A stretch of 16,807 nucleotides of DNA, taken from an uncultured Prochlorococcus sp. GTDB taxonomy: Bacteria > Cyanobacteriota > Cyanobacteriia > PCC-6307 > Cyanobiaceae. Where the stretch lies: contig CACGEL010000018.1 of the NCBI GenBank assembly GCA_902572065.1, positions 1 to 16,807 on the forward strand. The letters are read 5' to 3'. Positions 1 through 8,710 of the stretch are shown one piece after another; the first letter of the stretch is position 1; the number at the start of each line of letters is the position of its first letter. The position numbers and the translations under genes are program-made. Under the pieces are notes generated by a model. The model made no database searches. It was not told the origin of the DNA and worked only from the letters and a program-made list of their open reading frames with translations.

Positions 1-1
1 C

Positions 2-382
2 TTGCCCAAAGCTATGCGTTTAAAAGGTCATAGGACTTTTGATTATGTTCACAGAAATTCCGTGAAATATTACGGTAAATTTATGACTTTCAAAATAGCT
101 AAATCAAATCCAAAAATTCTTATCTCTCATAAAAATATTAATAGTCTAAATAATTTTAAAATTGCAATAGCCATAAGTAAGAAAGTTTCAAAAAAAGCAG
201 TTGTAAGAAATAAAATTAGGCGCGAATTACAGGATTGCTTATTAAAAAATTTTAGTCAAGAAAAGAACCACAAACCCTATTGGTTACTTGTTAACCTTAA
301 GTCTGATATTTCCTACAATGATGAATATAAACTATTGGAGGAATTTCAACACCTAATTTTCAAGTCAGGTCTTTTTAAATGA
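2..382 (+). CDS. rnpA: Ribonuclease P protein component (5' end probably outside window)
   Basis: Protein subunit of RNase P, which binds the catalytic RNA and helps cleave 5' leaders from tRNA precursors. The 126 visible residues match the family length of about 115-130. The family signature is present at about residues 60-74: KKVSKKAVVRNKIRR, with the RN..RR core at 69-74. The N-terminal MRLKGHRTFDYVHR block is also typical. The frame opens with TTG at base 2, but cyanobacterial homologues usually have one or two residues before the LPK that this TTG encodes, so the real start probably lies just upstream and the gene is cut by the window edge. An internal ATG at 14 is a less likely start. 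Its TGA stop overlaps the ATG of the next gene (ATGA), so the two are probably translationally coupled. Classically rpmH lies upstream of rnpA; it is not visible here. Confidence 0.93.
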   Translation: MPKAMRLKGHRTFDYVHRNSVKYYGKFMTFKIAKSNPKILISHKNINSLNNFKIAIAISKKVSKKAVVRNKIRRELQDCLLKNFSQEKNHKPYWLLVNLKSDISYNDEYKLLEEFQHLIFKSGLFK

Positions 383-792
383 TTAACATAAATGAAGAAT
401 CCTTTTATGAAGGCGGTCCAGCCAAAAGCGATTTAATAATAAATTTAATTGCTGGTTTAACTATTCTAGGTCTCCCATTTACTTTTGCAGCATTAGTAAG
501 GGCTTTATGGTTAAGGTATAAAATCACCAACAAAAGGATAACTATTGATGGTGGCTGGTTTGGAAAAAATAAAACACAAGTATCTTTAAGCCATATTCAA
601 GAGATAAGATCTATTCCACGAGGCTTTGGATCTTATGGAGATATGGTTCTAATCCTTAACGATGGATCCAAGGTAGAAATGAAATCCCTACCTTTATTTA
701 GAGAAAAACAAAAGTTTATCGAGGAAAACATGGTTAAAAGATCACAAACAATAAATCTTAATGAGGTTGAAGGATTTGCAACTAAATCCTGA
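379..792 (+). CDS. Small PH-domain (bPH2/YdbT-like) membrane protein
   Basis: A 137-residue protein of unknown precise role. Residues about 17-45 form one long hydrophobic stretch, either a single membrane helix or a tight hairpin. It is followed by WLRYKITNKRITIDGGWFG, a layout typical of bacterial PH-domain (bPH2) proteins, in which a membrane segment leads directly into a beta-rich domain starting at Y-x-I-T-x-x-R. The segments SLSHIQEIRS and GDMVLILNDG fit the following strands. The start overlaps the rnpA stop by 4 bases, and yidC follows 72 bases later, so it sits in the rnpA-yidC operon. That suggests a membrane-linked role, but nothing in the sequence names a ligand. The family assignment is from memory of the pattern and the function is unknown. 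Confidence 0.85.
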   Translation: MININEESFYEGGPAKSDLIINLIAGLTILGLPFTFAALVRALWLRYKITNKRITIDGGWFGKNKTQVSLSHIQEIRSIPRGFGSYGDMVLILNDGSKVEMKSLPLFREKQKFIEENMVKRSQTINLNEVEGFATKS

Positions 793-801
793 ATAGATTA
801 A

Positions 802-829
802 TTACAAAAGTGTTTTTATCCTGTAAGAT
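802..829 (+). promoter_or_regulatory. Possible promoter for yidC
   Basis: TTACAA (802-807), a 16-base spacer and TAAGAT (824-829) lie upstream of the GTG start at 865, giving a predicted leader of about 30 bases. The match to the -35/-10 consensus is partial. In DNA this AT-rich such matches arise by chance, and yidC may simply be co-transcribed from rnpA. Confidence 0.22.
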
Positions 830-864
830 AAAGTGTCAAATAAAACTAAAATTTTTTTAATATT

Positions 865-2004
865 GTGATCGGGTTCATTTCAGAAAAACTACTAATCCCG
901 ATTCTAGATTTTTTCTACGGATTAGTCCCAAGTTATGGCTTAGCAATTGTTGCATTAACTGTCGTAATAAGAATTGCACTTTTCCCTTTAAGCGCAGGAT
1001 CTATAAGAAGCGCTAGAAGAATGAAAATAGCTCAACCTGTAATGCAAAAAAGGCAAGCAGAGATAAAATCAAAATTCTCAGGTGACCCCAAAAAACAACA
1101 AGAAGAACTTGGTAAATTAATGAATGAATTTGGTAGTCCTCTTGCAGGATGTTTACCTTTAATAGTTCAGATGCCTGTATTATTTGCCTTATTTGCGACC
1201 CTAAGAGGATCACCATTCGCAGATGTACCTTACAATATAAATTTAAAAGTTTTACCACAAGAACAAATAGCAGCTATTGATCCAAAGCCATACAAATCTC
1301 CAAGACATTCTATATTTGTAACAGAAAAGTCCCATTTTCCTGTAGTTGCCACATTACCTAATGGTACAAAATTAGGTACTGAAGAGTCAGTAAAGATAAA
1401 CTTGCAGACTACTAATGGTAACAGCTATTCAGAAGTTCTTTCAAAATACGATAACGGTTCAAAATTTCTTCCTAAGTGGTCGGTATCAAAAGGTTCAGAA
1501 AACATTAAGGTTTCTCAAGATGGTTTAGTTACAGCCATCAAACCAGGAGATGCAACAATTGAAGCTAGAATTCCAGGTCTAGCTGCAAAAAGTGGATTTT
1601 TGTTTATTAAAGCACTTGGGCAAGTTGGGTTTTACGTTGATGGTTCAATAAATTGGGATATAGCTACATTAGTTGGAGCTTTTGGTTTAACCTTGCTTCT
1701 TTCACAGGTTTTATCCAGTCAAGGGATGCCTTCAAATGCTCAACAATCTACAGCAAATAAGATTACTCCAATAATGATTACTGGTATGTTCTTATTTTTT
1801 CCTTTACCTGCAGGAGTATTGCTCTATATGGTTGTGGCAAATATCTTCCAAGCTTTGCAAACATTCCTACTAAACAAAGAAGCTCTTCCAGCAAACTTAC
1901 AAAAAATTCTGGATGAACAATTAATAAACAAAAATAAAGTAATTCCCTCTACCGCCAATATTACAGAGAAAAGATTACCATTTGAACCAAATAACAAAAA
2001 ATAA
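865..2004 (+). CDS. yidC: YidC/Oxa1/Alb3 membrane protein insertase with a lumenal Ig-like insert
   Basis: Inserts proteins into the cytoplasmic and thylakoid membranes, alone or with Sec. The 379 residues show a five-helix core: TM1 about 22-42, with the conserved groove arginine R36 in [10 protein letters not shown]; a charged cytoplasmic loop 43-92; TM2 about 95-113; TM3 263-283; TM4-5 about 300-336. There is no N-terminal signal helix and no large proteobacterial P1 domain. Instead the TM2-TM3 loop (about 114-262) is long. Its second half ([20 protein letters not shown], then [15 protein letters not shown]) reads like a Big_2-type immunoglobulin-like fold. The GTG start at 865 fits the family N-terminus and no earlier start is better. 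The C-terminus is short and lacks the cpSRP43-binding basic motifs of plant Alb3. It sits between the PH-domain gene and the ycf46-like gene. Confidence 0.95.
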   Translation: MIGFISEKLLIPILDFFYGLVPSYGLAIVALTVVIRIALFPLSAGSIRSARRMKIAQPVMQKRQAEIKSKFSGDPKKQQEELGKLMNEFGSPLAGCLPLIVQMPVLFALFATLRGSPFADVPYNINLKVLPQEQIAAIDPKPYKSPRHSIFVTEKSHFPVVATLPNGTKLGTEESVKINLQTTNGNSYSEVLSKYDNGSKFLPKWSVSKGSENIKVSQDGLVTAIKPGDATIEARIPGLAAKSGFLFIKALGQVGFYVDGSINWDIATLVGAFGLTLLLSQVLSSQGMPSNAQQSTANKITPIMITGMFLFFPLPAGVLLYMVVANIFQALQTFLLNKEALPANLQKILDEQLINKNKVIPSTANITEKRLPFEPNNKK

Positions 2005-2025
2005 TCTAATCACCTGTTATAAATA

Positions 2026-3492
2026 ATGGATAATTGGATTAAAAATTTAGAATTACTAATAAAATCAAGAACTCCTTTAATATGGATAAGAACTAAAGAA
2101 GAAGAGAGACTGTATAAAATTCTCAACCAATCATGCAAAAGATTAAATATAAAAAGATTAGTATCTTGGGATTGTGTTAATGGAATCAAAGGATTACTAA
2201 ATGAGAATGGGAAATTTTCTAACAATCCGCTAGGAGCTCTTAATTGGATTAAGGAACAAACTTCGGAATTACCAACAATATTATTAGTTAAAGACTTTCA
2301 TAAATTTTATGATGATCCATCGATTAATAGAACAATAAAAGAATTATCTTTTTCACTTAGAGAAACAAACAATAACTTAGTACTTAGTTCTCATATATTG
2401 CCCTCATCTGAAGAGCTTGATGATTTAATTTCAATAATAAATTTACCTTTGCCTGATCTAACTGAATTAACCAATCTTATAAAAAAAATGGCTTTAAATA
2501 CTGATTCAGATTTAAGCGAAAAAGACTTGAACGAACTTGCAATAGCATCAAGTGGTTTAACCGAAACAAAACTTAAGCAAGTAACGGCTAAAGCGCTTAC
2601 ACAAAGAGGAAAAATAAGTAAAGAAGATATTAAGGACATTCTTGAAGAGAAAAAACAAGTTATTTCCAGAAGTGAAGTATTAGAATTTTTTGAAAGCAAT
2701 TCAACTCAGAATGAGATTGGAGGATTAAAAGTATTAAAGGTATGGCTTAAACAAAGATATAGAGCTTTTTCAAAAGAAGCCAGAGACTACGGACTTCCTA
2801 TTCCTAAAGGTGTCTTACTAGTTGGGCCACAAGGGACTGGGAAATCATTAACTGCCAAATCTATTTCTCAAAGTTGGTCAATGCCACTTCTTAGACTTGA
2901 TGTGGGAAGATTATTTTCAAGTCTTGTTGGATCAAGCGAGGCAAGAACAAGAGAGACTATTTCAAGGGCAGAAGCCATGTCACCCTGTATCCTATGGATT
3001 GATGAAATAGACAAGGGATTTGGAGGAGATGCGAGAAGTGATGGAGGAACTAGTCAAAGAGTTTTAGCTAGTTTGTTAACTTGGATGGCCGAGAAAGAAT
3101 CGGCTGTCTTTGTAATAGCTACCGCTAATGCAATTGATAAGCTACCAGCGGAGTTATTAAGAAAAGGTAGATTTGATGAGATATTTTTTCTTGATTTACC
3201 GAATTCTGAAGAAAGATTAAGTATCCTTGATTTACACTTAAAAAAGAGAAGACCAAGTTACAATTTCCCCCTTTCAACAATAATTGATCGTACAGATGGA
3301 TATTCTGGAGCAGAACTTGAACAAGCAGTCATTGAAGGTATGCACTTTTCATTCGATGAGAAAAGAGAACTAATGGAAAAAGATTTAATTAAGGCTGTTT
3401 CTGAATTGGTCCCACTATCAAGGACAGCTAAAGAGCAAATTGATTTCTTAAAACAATGGTCATCTACAGGTCGAGCACGCTCTGCCTCATAA
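2026..3492 (+). CDS. ycf46: Ycf46-like AAA ATPase
   Basis: A 488-residue AAA-family ATPase. Residues 1-230 are a Ycf46-type N-terminal domain opening with SRTPLIWIRTKEEERL, itself a degenerate P-loop-like fold without a Walker A. The AAA module follows: Walker A GPQGTGKS at 267-274, Walker B ILWIDEID with catalytic E327, and the LRKGRFDEI segment at 378-386 carrying the arginine-finger and second-region-of-homology residues. A C-terminal helical lid contains YSGAELEQA. All key catalytic residues are intact, so it should be an active ATPase. Ycf46 proteins are encoded in cyanobacteria and red-lineage plastids; a link to inorganic carbon use has been proposed in Synechocystis, but the substrate is unknown. 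It starts 21 bases after yidC on the same strand. A 128-base gap follows before serS. Confidence 0.9.
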   Translation: MDNWIKNLELLIKSRTPLIWIRTKEEERLYKILNQSCKRLNIKRLVSWDCVNGIKGLLNENGKFSNNPLGALNWIKEQTSELPTILLVKDFHKFYDDPSINRTIKELSFSLRETNNNLVLSSHILPSSEELDDLISIINLPLPDLTELTNLIKKMALNTDSDLSEKDLNELAIASSGLTETKLKQVTAKALTQRGKISKEDIKDILEEKKQVISRSEVLEFFESNSTQNEIGGLKVLKVWLKQRYRAFSKEARDYGLPIPKGVLLVGPQGTGKSLTAKSISQSWSMPLLRLDVGRLFSSLVGSSEARTRETISRAEAMSPCILWIDEIDKGFGGDARSDGGTSQRVLASLLTWMAEKESAVFVIATANAIDKLPAELLRKGRFDEIFFLDLPNSEERLSILDLHLKKRRPSYNFPLSTIIDRTDGYSGAELEQAVIEGMHFSFDEKRELMEKDLIKAVSELVPLSRTAKEQIDFLKQWSSTGRARSAS

Positions 3493-3576
3493 TTAATTTT
3501 TTTAATTTGAAAAATCCAAACAAAGTTATTAATCCCTTATTTAATTAATTTTTAATCAAAAAGCGCAAATAATGAT

Positions 3577-3606
3577 TTGAGATAAACTATCTTGTTAGGA
3601 TATAAA
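3577..3606 (+). promoter_or_regulatory. Possible promoter for serS
   Basis: TTGAGA (3577-3582), an 18-base spacer and TATAAA (3601-3606) lie in the 128-base gap before serS. The -10 end is 14 bases from the GTG start, which would give a very short leader. The layout resembles the candidate before pnp. An alternative -10, TAAACT at 3583-3588, would give a longer leader. This rests on consensus matching only. Confidence 0.28.
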
Positions 3607-3620
3607 AAAATAAAAAAAGA

Positions 3621-4898
3621 GTGTTAGATCAAAAATTAATAAGAGAAAATCCAACATTTGTGGAAAATAATTTATCCTTGCGAGGAAAAGTTTATGATAT
3701 ACCTTACATACATAAACTAACTATAAAGAGAAAAGAACTTGACACAGAAATATCAAGCCTGCAATCAGAGAGTAAAAAATTAAGCAAAATTATTGGCCAA
3801 GAAATAAGAAATTCAAATAATGCTAATTCTCAAGAACTTAATAAATTAAAAGACAAGGGAAATAAATACAGAATAAAAGTTTCAGAATTTGAAGAGAAAA
3901 AAAGAATATTAGACCAACAACTTCAAGATGAAATATCAAAATTACCAAATTTCCCAAGCAAAGATGCACCTCTTGGAGAAAATGAAAATAAAAATATTGA
4001 ACTTAAAAGATGGGGAGTTCCTCTAAAAAAAAATAATCTAAAAACTCATTGGGAAATAGGTGAAAATTTAAATCTATTTGATTCCATAAAATCAACAAAA
4101 ATAGCAAAAAGTCGTTTTATTACCCTTACAGGCAATGGGGCAAAGTTGGAGAGGGCTTTAATTAATTTCATGCTAGATGTTCATTCTAATAATGGGTATT
4201 TAGAGTTAATACCTCCAGCATTAGTTAATTCAGAAAGTCTTCAAGGATCCGGCCAACTTCCTAAATTTTCAAATGAGAGTTTTAAGTGTGCAAGTGATGA
4301 TTTATGGCTATCTCCAACGGCTGAAGTTCCACTAACTGCTTTTCATAAAAATGAGATTATTGATCCAAAATTTTTACCTTTAAAATATGTAGCTTACAGT
4401 CCTTGCTTTAGAAGAGAAGCGGGTAGTTATGGAAGGGATACAAAAGGTCTAATAAGACTTCATCAATTTAATAAGGTTGAATTATATTGGTTTACTGATC
4501 CAAATAAATCTTTAGAGGCACATAAACAAATAACTGCCGACGCCGAAAGTATTTTAAAAAAACTAAATCTACCATACAGATTAGTCGATATTTGCACTGG
4601 AGATTTAGGTTTTTCTTCTAGCAGAACCTTTGATCTTGAGGTTTGGCTACCTAGCAGCAAATGTTATAGAGAAATATCTAGTTGCAGCAATTGCCTAGAC
4701 TTTCAGGCTCGTAGATCATCAATAAGAACAAAAATTGATAAGAAAACTTCATATATACATACTCTAAATGGAAGTGGTTTAGCTATTGGAAGAACAATGG
4801 CCGCAATTCTTGAGAATGGACAGCAACCTAATGGGAGTGTCAGAATTCCTGATGCCTTAGTACCATATTTTGGATCATCTTTAATAAAAACTGACTAA
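3621..4898 (+). CDS. serS: Seryl-tRNA synthetase
   Basis: Charges tRNA-Ser, and tRNA-Sec where present, with serine in the cytoplasm. The 425 residues match the bacterial length of about 420-430. The N-terminal [11 protein letters not shown] and a highly charged helical region to about residue 105 form the long antiparallel coiled-coil arm that grips the tRNA variable arm. The class II catalytic domain follows: motif 1 around [13 protein letters not shown], motif 2 [14 protein letters not shown] with R264-R265 and E266, and motif 3 [16 protein letters not shown] with R391. TAEVPLTA, the serine-binding loop, is present. The GTG start at 3621 gives exactly the family N-terminus. It appears to head a serS-rseP(-rpsN) transcription unit, with rseP starting 9 bases after the stop. 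Confidence 0.98.
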   Translation: MLDQKLIRENPTFVENNLSLRGKVYDIPYIHKLTIKRKELDTEISSLQSESKKLSKIIGQEIRNSNNANSQELNKLKDKGNKYRIKVSEFEEKKRILDQQLQDEISKLPNFPSKDAPLGENENKNIELKRWGVPLKKNNLKTHWEIGENLNLFDSIKSTKIAKSRFITLTGNGAKLERALINFMLDVHSNNGYLELIPPALVNSESLQGSGQLPKFSNESFKCASDDLWLSPTAEVPLTAFHKNEIIDPKFLPLKYVAYSPCFRREAGSYGRDTKGLIRLHQFNKVELYWFTDPNKSLEAHKQITADAESILKKLNLPYRLVDICTGDLGFSSSRTFDLEVWLPSSKCYREISSCSNCLDFQARRSSIRTKIDKKTSYIHTLNGSGLAIGRTMAAILENGQQPNGSVRIPDALVPYFGSSLIKTD

Positions 4899-4907
4899 TA
4901 TAAAATA

Positions 4908-5987
4908 ATGAATGTTTTAACCTCAATAACAGTATTAGGATTTCTCATTTTTTTTCATGAAATGGGCCATTTTCTTGCTGCAATATTCCAAGGGATATAT
5001 GTTGATGGTTTTTCTATTGGATTTGGCCCTCCAATAATACAAAAAAAATATAAGGGAATTACTTACTCATTTAGAGCTTTTCCTTTGGGAGGATTTGTTT
5101 CCTTCCCAGATGAAGAAATCAATAATATTGATCCTAAAGATCCAAATCTTTTAAAAAACAGGCCAATTGCACAAAGAGTGATTGTAATATCAGCTGGAGT
5201 ATTCGCTAACTTACTGCTTGCTTATACAATCTTAATAATAAACGTAACCTCTATTGGAATTCCCTTTGATCCAGATCCAGGAATTTTAGTTCTAGCAATT
5301 CAACCAGAAAAAGCTGCTTTTAAAGCGGGCTTAGAACCAGGGGATAAAATTCTAAAAATAGATGGAAATGTATTAGGTGTTGGCGATCAAGCCGTATCGA
5401 GTTTAGTCAGTAAAATCCAAAGTTCTTCAGAAGAATCAATATCAATTCAAATTGAGAGAGAAAACTCTTATCAAAACCTAGTTTTGATTCCTCAAAGCAT
5501 TGAGGGAAAAGGTACAATTGGTGCTCAGTTGCAACCAAATATTAAAAAAGAAACAAAAAAAACAAAAAATATCAATGAACTTTTTCAATATACTAATAAG
5601 GAGTTTTCATCACTATTAATAAAAACAATACAAGGTTATAAGGGATTAATTACAAATTTTTCCTCAACAGCTCAACAATTAAGTGGTCCAGTAAAAATTG
5701 TGGAAATTGGAGCTCAGTTATCTGAGCAAGGGGGTACTGGAATATTATTATTTGCTGCCTTGATCTCTATTAATTTAGCTGTTCTTAATTCTCTTCCTTT
5801 GCCACTTCTTGATGGAGGTCAGCTGGTTTTGACCCTTATTGAAGGATTAAGAGGTAAACCAGTACCAGTTAAACTCCAAATAGCTGTAACTCAATCAAGT
5901 TTTTTTCTTTTGGTTGGACTAAGCGTTTTATTAATTATTAGAGATACTAGCCAATTACTAATAGTACAGAGACTACTAAATCAATAA
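4908..5987 (+). CDS. rseP: RseP/S2P-family intramembrane zinc metalloprotease
   Basis: Site-2 protease that cuts membrane-embedded substrates such as anti-sigma factors and signal-peptide remnants. The zinc motif HEMGH is at residues 17-21, inside the first membrane helix, with catalytic E18. The third ligand lies in NSLPLPLLDGGQ near the C-terminus (D302 of the LDGG motif). A PDZ domain covers about residues 120-205, including KAGLEPGDKILKIDG. The total of 359 residues with a single PDZ domain matches the cyanobacterial and Gram-positive form; E. coli RseP has two. GFSIGFGP and FPLGGFV are further family hallmarks. It lies directly behind serS with a 9-base gap and no Shine-Dalgarno site. 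No anti-sigma partner is in the window. Confidence 0.96.
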   Translation: MNVLTSITVLGFLIFFHEMGHFLAAIFQGIYVDGFSIGFGPPIIQKKYKGITYSFRAFPLGGFVSFPDEEINNIDPKDPNLLKNRPIAQRVIVISAGVFANLLLAYTILIINVTSIGIPFDPDPGILVLAIQPEKAAFKAGLEPGDKILKIDGNVLGVGDQAVSSLVSKIQSSSEESISIQIERENSYQNLVLIPQSIEGKGTIGAQLQPNIKKETKKTKNINELFQYTNKEFSSLLIKTIQGYKGLITNFSSTAQQLSGPVKIVEIGAQLSEQGGTGILLFAALISINLAVLNSLPLPLLDGGQLVLTLIEGLRGKPVPVKLQIAVTQSSFFLLVGLSVLLIIRDTSQLLIVQRLLNQ

Positions 5988-6014
5988 TTAAATTTTAAAT
6001 TATGTTAGTTTAGC

Positions 6015-6023
6015 TGTTAAAAT
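6015..6023 (+). promoter_or_regulatory. Possible extended -10 promoter for rpsN
   Basis: TGTTAAAAT fits the extended -10 form (TG, one base, TAAAAT). It sits 27 bases before the rpsN ATG in a 63-base gap and would give a leader of roughly 20 bases. There is no good -35, as is common for Prochlorococcus promoters. Confidence 0.33.
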
Positions 6024-6050
6024 AGAAATACAAATTTAAGTAAAATTTTA

Positions 6051-6353
6051 ATGGCAAAAAAATCAATGATTGCTAGAGAGGTAAAACGTAAAAAACTAGT
6101 GGGGAAATATGCTGCCAAGAGGAAATCATTATTAGATGAATTTAATGCTGCTAAAGATCCTATGGAAAGATTAGAAATACATAGAAAGATACAAGGGCTT
6201 CCGAGGAACTCAGCCCCAACAAGACTTAGAAACAGATGTTGGGCTACAGGTAAACCAAGAGGTGTCTATAGAGATTTTGGTTTATGCAGAAACCAACTAA
6301 GGCTAAGAGCTCATAACGGAGAACTGCCAGGTGTTGTAAAATCTAGTTGGTGA
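6051..6353 (+). CDS. rpsN: 30S ribosomal protein S14 (zinc-free, long form)
   Basis: Small-subunit protein of the 30S head, contacting 16S rRNA near the A and P sites. It has exactly 100 residues, the length of the long C-minus form found in cyanobacteria and plastids. The C-terminal block [19 protein letters not shown], then [21 protein letters not shown], is diagnostic. Only two cysteines (C63, C79) remain, rather than the two CxxC pairs of the zinc-binding short form, so it should not bind zinc. The N-terminal [16 protein letters not shown] is basic and rRNA-binding. It stands alone rather than in the large S10-spc operon, as usual for cyanobacteria. It is 63 bases after rseP and 191 bases before pnp. 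Confidence 0.98.
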   Translation: MAKKSMIAREVKRKKLVGKYAAKRKSLLDEFNAAKDPMERLEIHRKIQGLPRNSAPTRLRNRCWATGKPRGVYRDFGLCRNQLRLRAHNGELPGVVKSSW

Positions 6354-6430
6354 TTAAAGAAAAATTATAATTATTGAAAAAGTTTTTAATTTTTATTTTC
6401 GCCAAGAAAACAAGTATTAGCAACTGATTA

Positions 6431-6485
6431 AGATTATTATCAAAACTATTTTAAGAATTATTTTAAAACCTTATCTAAATAATCT
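6431..6485 (+). repeat. Nested inverted repeat upstream of pnp
   Basis: AGATTATT (6431-6438) pairs perfectly with AATAATCT (6478-6485). Inside it, TTTTAA (6449-6454) pairs with TTAAAA (6463-6468), with nearly symmetric unpaired flanks of 10 and 9 bases. It would fold only in a transcript reading through from rpsN or starting before 6431. The stems contain few G-C pairs, so it may be chance. Confidence 0.25.
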
Positions 6486-6500
6486 ACTCAATATGTCCCT

Positions 6501-6529
6501 TTGAGATGTAAGAATAAATTATGTATAGA
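6501..6529 (+). promoter_or_regulatory. Possible promoter for pnp
   Basis: TTGAGA (6501-6506, five of six consensus bases), a 17-base spacer and TATAGA (6524-6529) precede the GTG start at 6545. The leader would be only about 9 bases. A second -10-like TATAAT at 6532-6537 has no matching -35 and lies too close to the start to be used for pnp in the usual way. Confidence 0.3.
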
Positions 6530-6544
6530 TTTATAATTTAAAAA

Positions 6545-8710
6545 GTGGAAGGAAAAAATACGTCGATCACGTTTGACGGACGAGAGATACGACTAACTAC
6601 AGGACTATATGCTCCTCAAGCAAATGGAGCCGTAATGATTGAATGTGGTGACACATCTTTATTAGTTACTGCAACAAAAACAAGTAAGAAAGAAGCTGCT
6701 GACTTTCTGCCTCTAATATGTGATTACGAGGAGAAATTATATGCAGCAGGAAGAATCCCTGGAGGTTTCATGAGAAGAGAAGGCAGGCCTCCTGAAAGAG
6801 CTACATTAATAGCAAGATTAATTGATAGGCCAATGAGGCCTCTATTTCCATCATGGATGAGAGATGAGATACAAATAGTTGCTTCTTGCCTTTCACTTGA
6901 TGAAAGAGTACCTGGGGATGTACTAGCAATAACTGGAGCCTCCGTAGCAACATTATTAGGAAACATCCCATTTTATGGACCAATGGCTGCCGTGAGAGTG
7001 GGATTATTGGGAGATGATTTCATCTTAAACCCAAGTTACAGAGAAATCGAAAAAGGCGATCTAGATATTGTTGTGGCAGGTTCGCCGGATGGAATTGTGA
7101 TGATTGAAGCAGGCGCAAATCAACTTTCAGAACAAGATACGATCGAAGCAATAGATTTCGGATACGAAGCAGTAAACGAACTTATTAAAGCTCAAGAAAA
7201 TCTACTTAAGGACTTAGGAATTAAACAAGTCAAACCTTCAGAACCAGAAGTTGATAAAACTTTATCTACGTATTTAGAGAAAAACTGTACAAAACCGATT
7301 GATTTAGTTTTGAAAAAATTTGATCAATCTAAAGAAGAAAGAGATTCTGAATTAGATAAAATCAAACTTGAAGTGCAAAGCAAAATCGATTCTCTTAAAG
7401 ATGAAAATCAATTAAAGGTTTTAACTTCAGAAAATGAAAAATTAATTCATTCTGACTTTAAAATACTGACCAAAAAGTTAATGAGGTCTCAAATCATTAA
7501 TGATGGGAAAAGAGTTGATGGTAGAGATTTAGACGAAGTTAGAAAGATATCTGCAACAGCTGGAATACTACCAAAAAGAGTTCATGGCTCTGCCTTATTC
7601 CAAAGAGGTCTGACTCAAGTTTTATCAACTACTACACTTGGGACTCCAAGTGACGCTCAGGAAATGGACGATTTAAATCCAAGCACTGAGAAAACCTATC
7701 TTCATCACTATAATTTTCCACCTTACTCAGTGGGAGAAACTAGGCCGATGCGAACCCCTGGCAGAAGAGAGGTAGGTCATGGGGCTTTAGCAGAAAGAGC
7801 AATAATTCCAGTACTTCCTGGGAAGGAAACATTCCCATACGTTTTGAGAGTAGTTAGCGAAGTATTAAGCTCTAATGGTTCTACCTCAATGGGATCTGTT
7901 TGCGGAAGTACACTTTCGTTATTAGATGCGGGTGTTCCATTGAAAGCTCCTGTAAGTGGAACTGCTATGGGTTTAATTAAAGAAGGTAAAGAAGTTCGTA
8001 TACTTACTGATATTCAGGGGATTGAGGATTTTCTTGGAGATATGGATTTCAAAGTTGCCGGAACTGAAAAAGGTATAACTGCATTACAAATGGATATGAA
8101 AATTACAGGCTTACCAGTTTCTATAATTTCTGATGCAATAAAAAAAGCTCGTCCAGCAAGATTGCATATTTTAGAAAAAATGCAAGAAGCAATTGATAAA
8201 CCTCAAGAATCATTATCACCTCATGCTCCAAGACTTTTAAGCTTTAGGATTGATCCAGAGCTGATTGGAACGGTTATCGGACCTGGGGGTAGAACTATCA
8301 AGGGTATTACTGAGAGAACTAATACTAAAATTGATATAGAAGATGGAGGAATTGTAACTATAGCCTCACATGATGGGGCTGCTGCTGAAGAAGCTCAAAA
8401 AATAATAGAAGGATTAACTCGAAAAGTGCACGAAGGAGAGATATTCTCAGGAGTAGTTACTAGAATTATTCCTATCGGAGCATTTGTAGAAATTCTCCCT
8501 GGGAAAGAGGGCATGGTTCATATTTCTCAGTTGTCTGAGGCTAGAGTCGAGAGAGTTGAAGATGTTGTAAGGCAAGGAGATGAAGTAACTGTCAGAGTAA
8601 GAGAAATTGATAGCAGAGGTAGAATTAATCTCACATTGAGAGGGGTTGCTCAAAATGGCGGGATGTCTTACCCAGAACCTACCCCAACTCCAGTGGCTCC
8701 TCTTAATTAA
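6545..8710 (+). CDS. pnp: Polynucleotide phosphorylase
   Basis: Phosphorolytic 3'-to-5' exoribonuclease and RNA tailing enzyme; in cyanobacteria, which lack E. coli-type poly(A) polymerase tailing, it is thought to add heteropolymeric tails. The 721 residues (E. coli 711) show two RNase PH domains joined by a helical domain. The second carries the catalytic-region motif [16 protein letters not shown] with its conserved aspartates. A KH domain follows (GPGG loop at 579-582), then an S1 domain at about 630-700 ([25 protein letters not shown]). A short proline-rich tail ends the protein. The GTG start gives [15 protein letters not shown], the family N-terminus. It has its own 191-base upstream region. 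The stop codon lies in TTAATTAA, which also supplies the stop of the convergent cysQ. Confidence 0.98.
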   Translation: MEGKNTSITFDGREIRLTTGLYAPQANGAVMIECGDTSLLVTATKTSKKEAADFLPLICDYEEKLYAAGRIPGGFMRREGRPPERATLIARLIDRPMRPLFPSWMRDEIQIVASCLSLDERVPGDVLAITGASVATLLGNIPFYGPMAAVRVGLLGDDFILNPSYREIEKGDLDIVVAGSPDGIVMIEAGANQLSEQDTIEAIDFGYEAVNELIKAQENLLKDLGIKQVKPSEPEVDKTLSTYLEKNCTKPIDLVLKKFDQSKEERDSELDKIKLEVQSKIDSLKDENQLKVLTSENEKLIHSDFKILTKKLMRSQIINDGKRVDGRDLDEVRKISATAGILPKRVHGSALFQRGLTQVLSTTTLGTPSDAQEMDDLNPSTEKTYLHHYNFPPYSVGETRPMRTPGRREVGHGALAERAIIPVLPGKETFPYVLRVVSEVLSSNGSTSMGSVCGSTLSLLDAGVPLKAPVSGTAMGLIKEGKEVRILTDIQGIEDFLGDMDFKVAGTEKGITALQMDMKITGLPVSIISDAIKKARPARLHILEKMQEAIDKPQESLSPHAPRLLSFRIDPELIGTVIGPGGRTIKGITERTNTKIDIEDGGIVTIASHDGAAAEEAQKIIEGLTRKVHEGEIFSGVVTRIIPIGAFVEILPGKEGMVHISQLSEARVERVEDVVRQGDEVTVRVREIDSRGRINLTLRGVAQNGGMSYPEPTPTPVAPLN

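Noticed and set aside
3490..3508. AATTAA/TTAATT palindrome at the end of the AAA ATPase gene
   Set aside because: The stem is short, A/T-only and the loop is a T-run; not convincing as a terminator.
6360..6394. AAAAATTA/TAATTTTT inverted repeat after rpsN as a terminator
   Set aside because: The 8-bp stem is entirely A/T with a 19-base loop and no clean T-tract; such repeats are frequent in this DNA.
6724..6983. Open frames on the - strand inside pnp, and similar antisense frames inside yidC, ycf46, serS, fcl and manC
   Set aside because: They lie opposite well-conserved coding sequence and their translations show no domain, so they are shadows.
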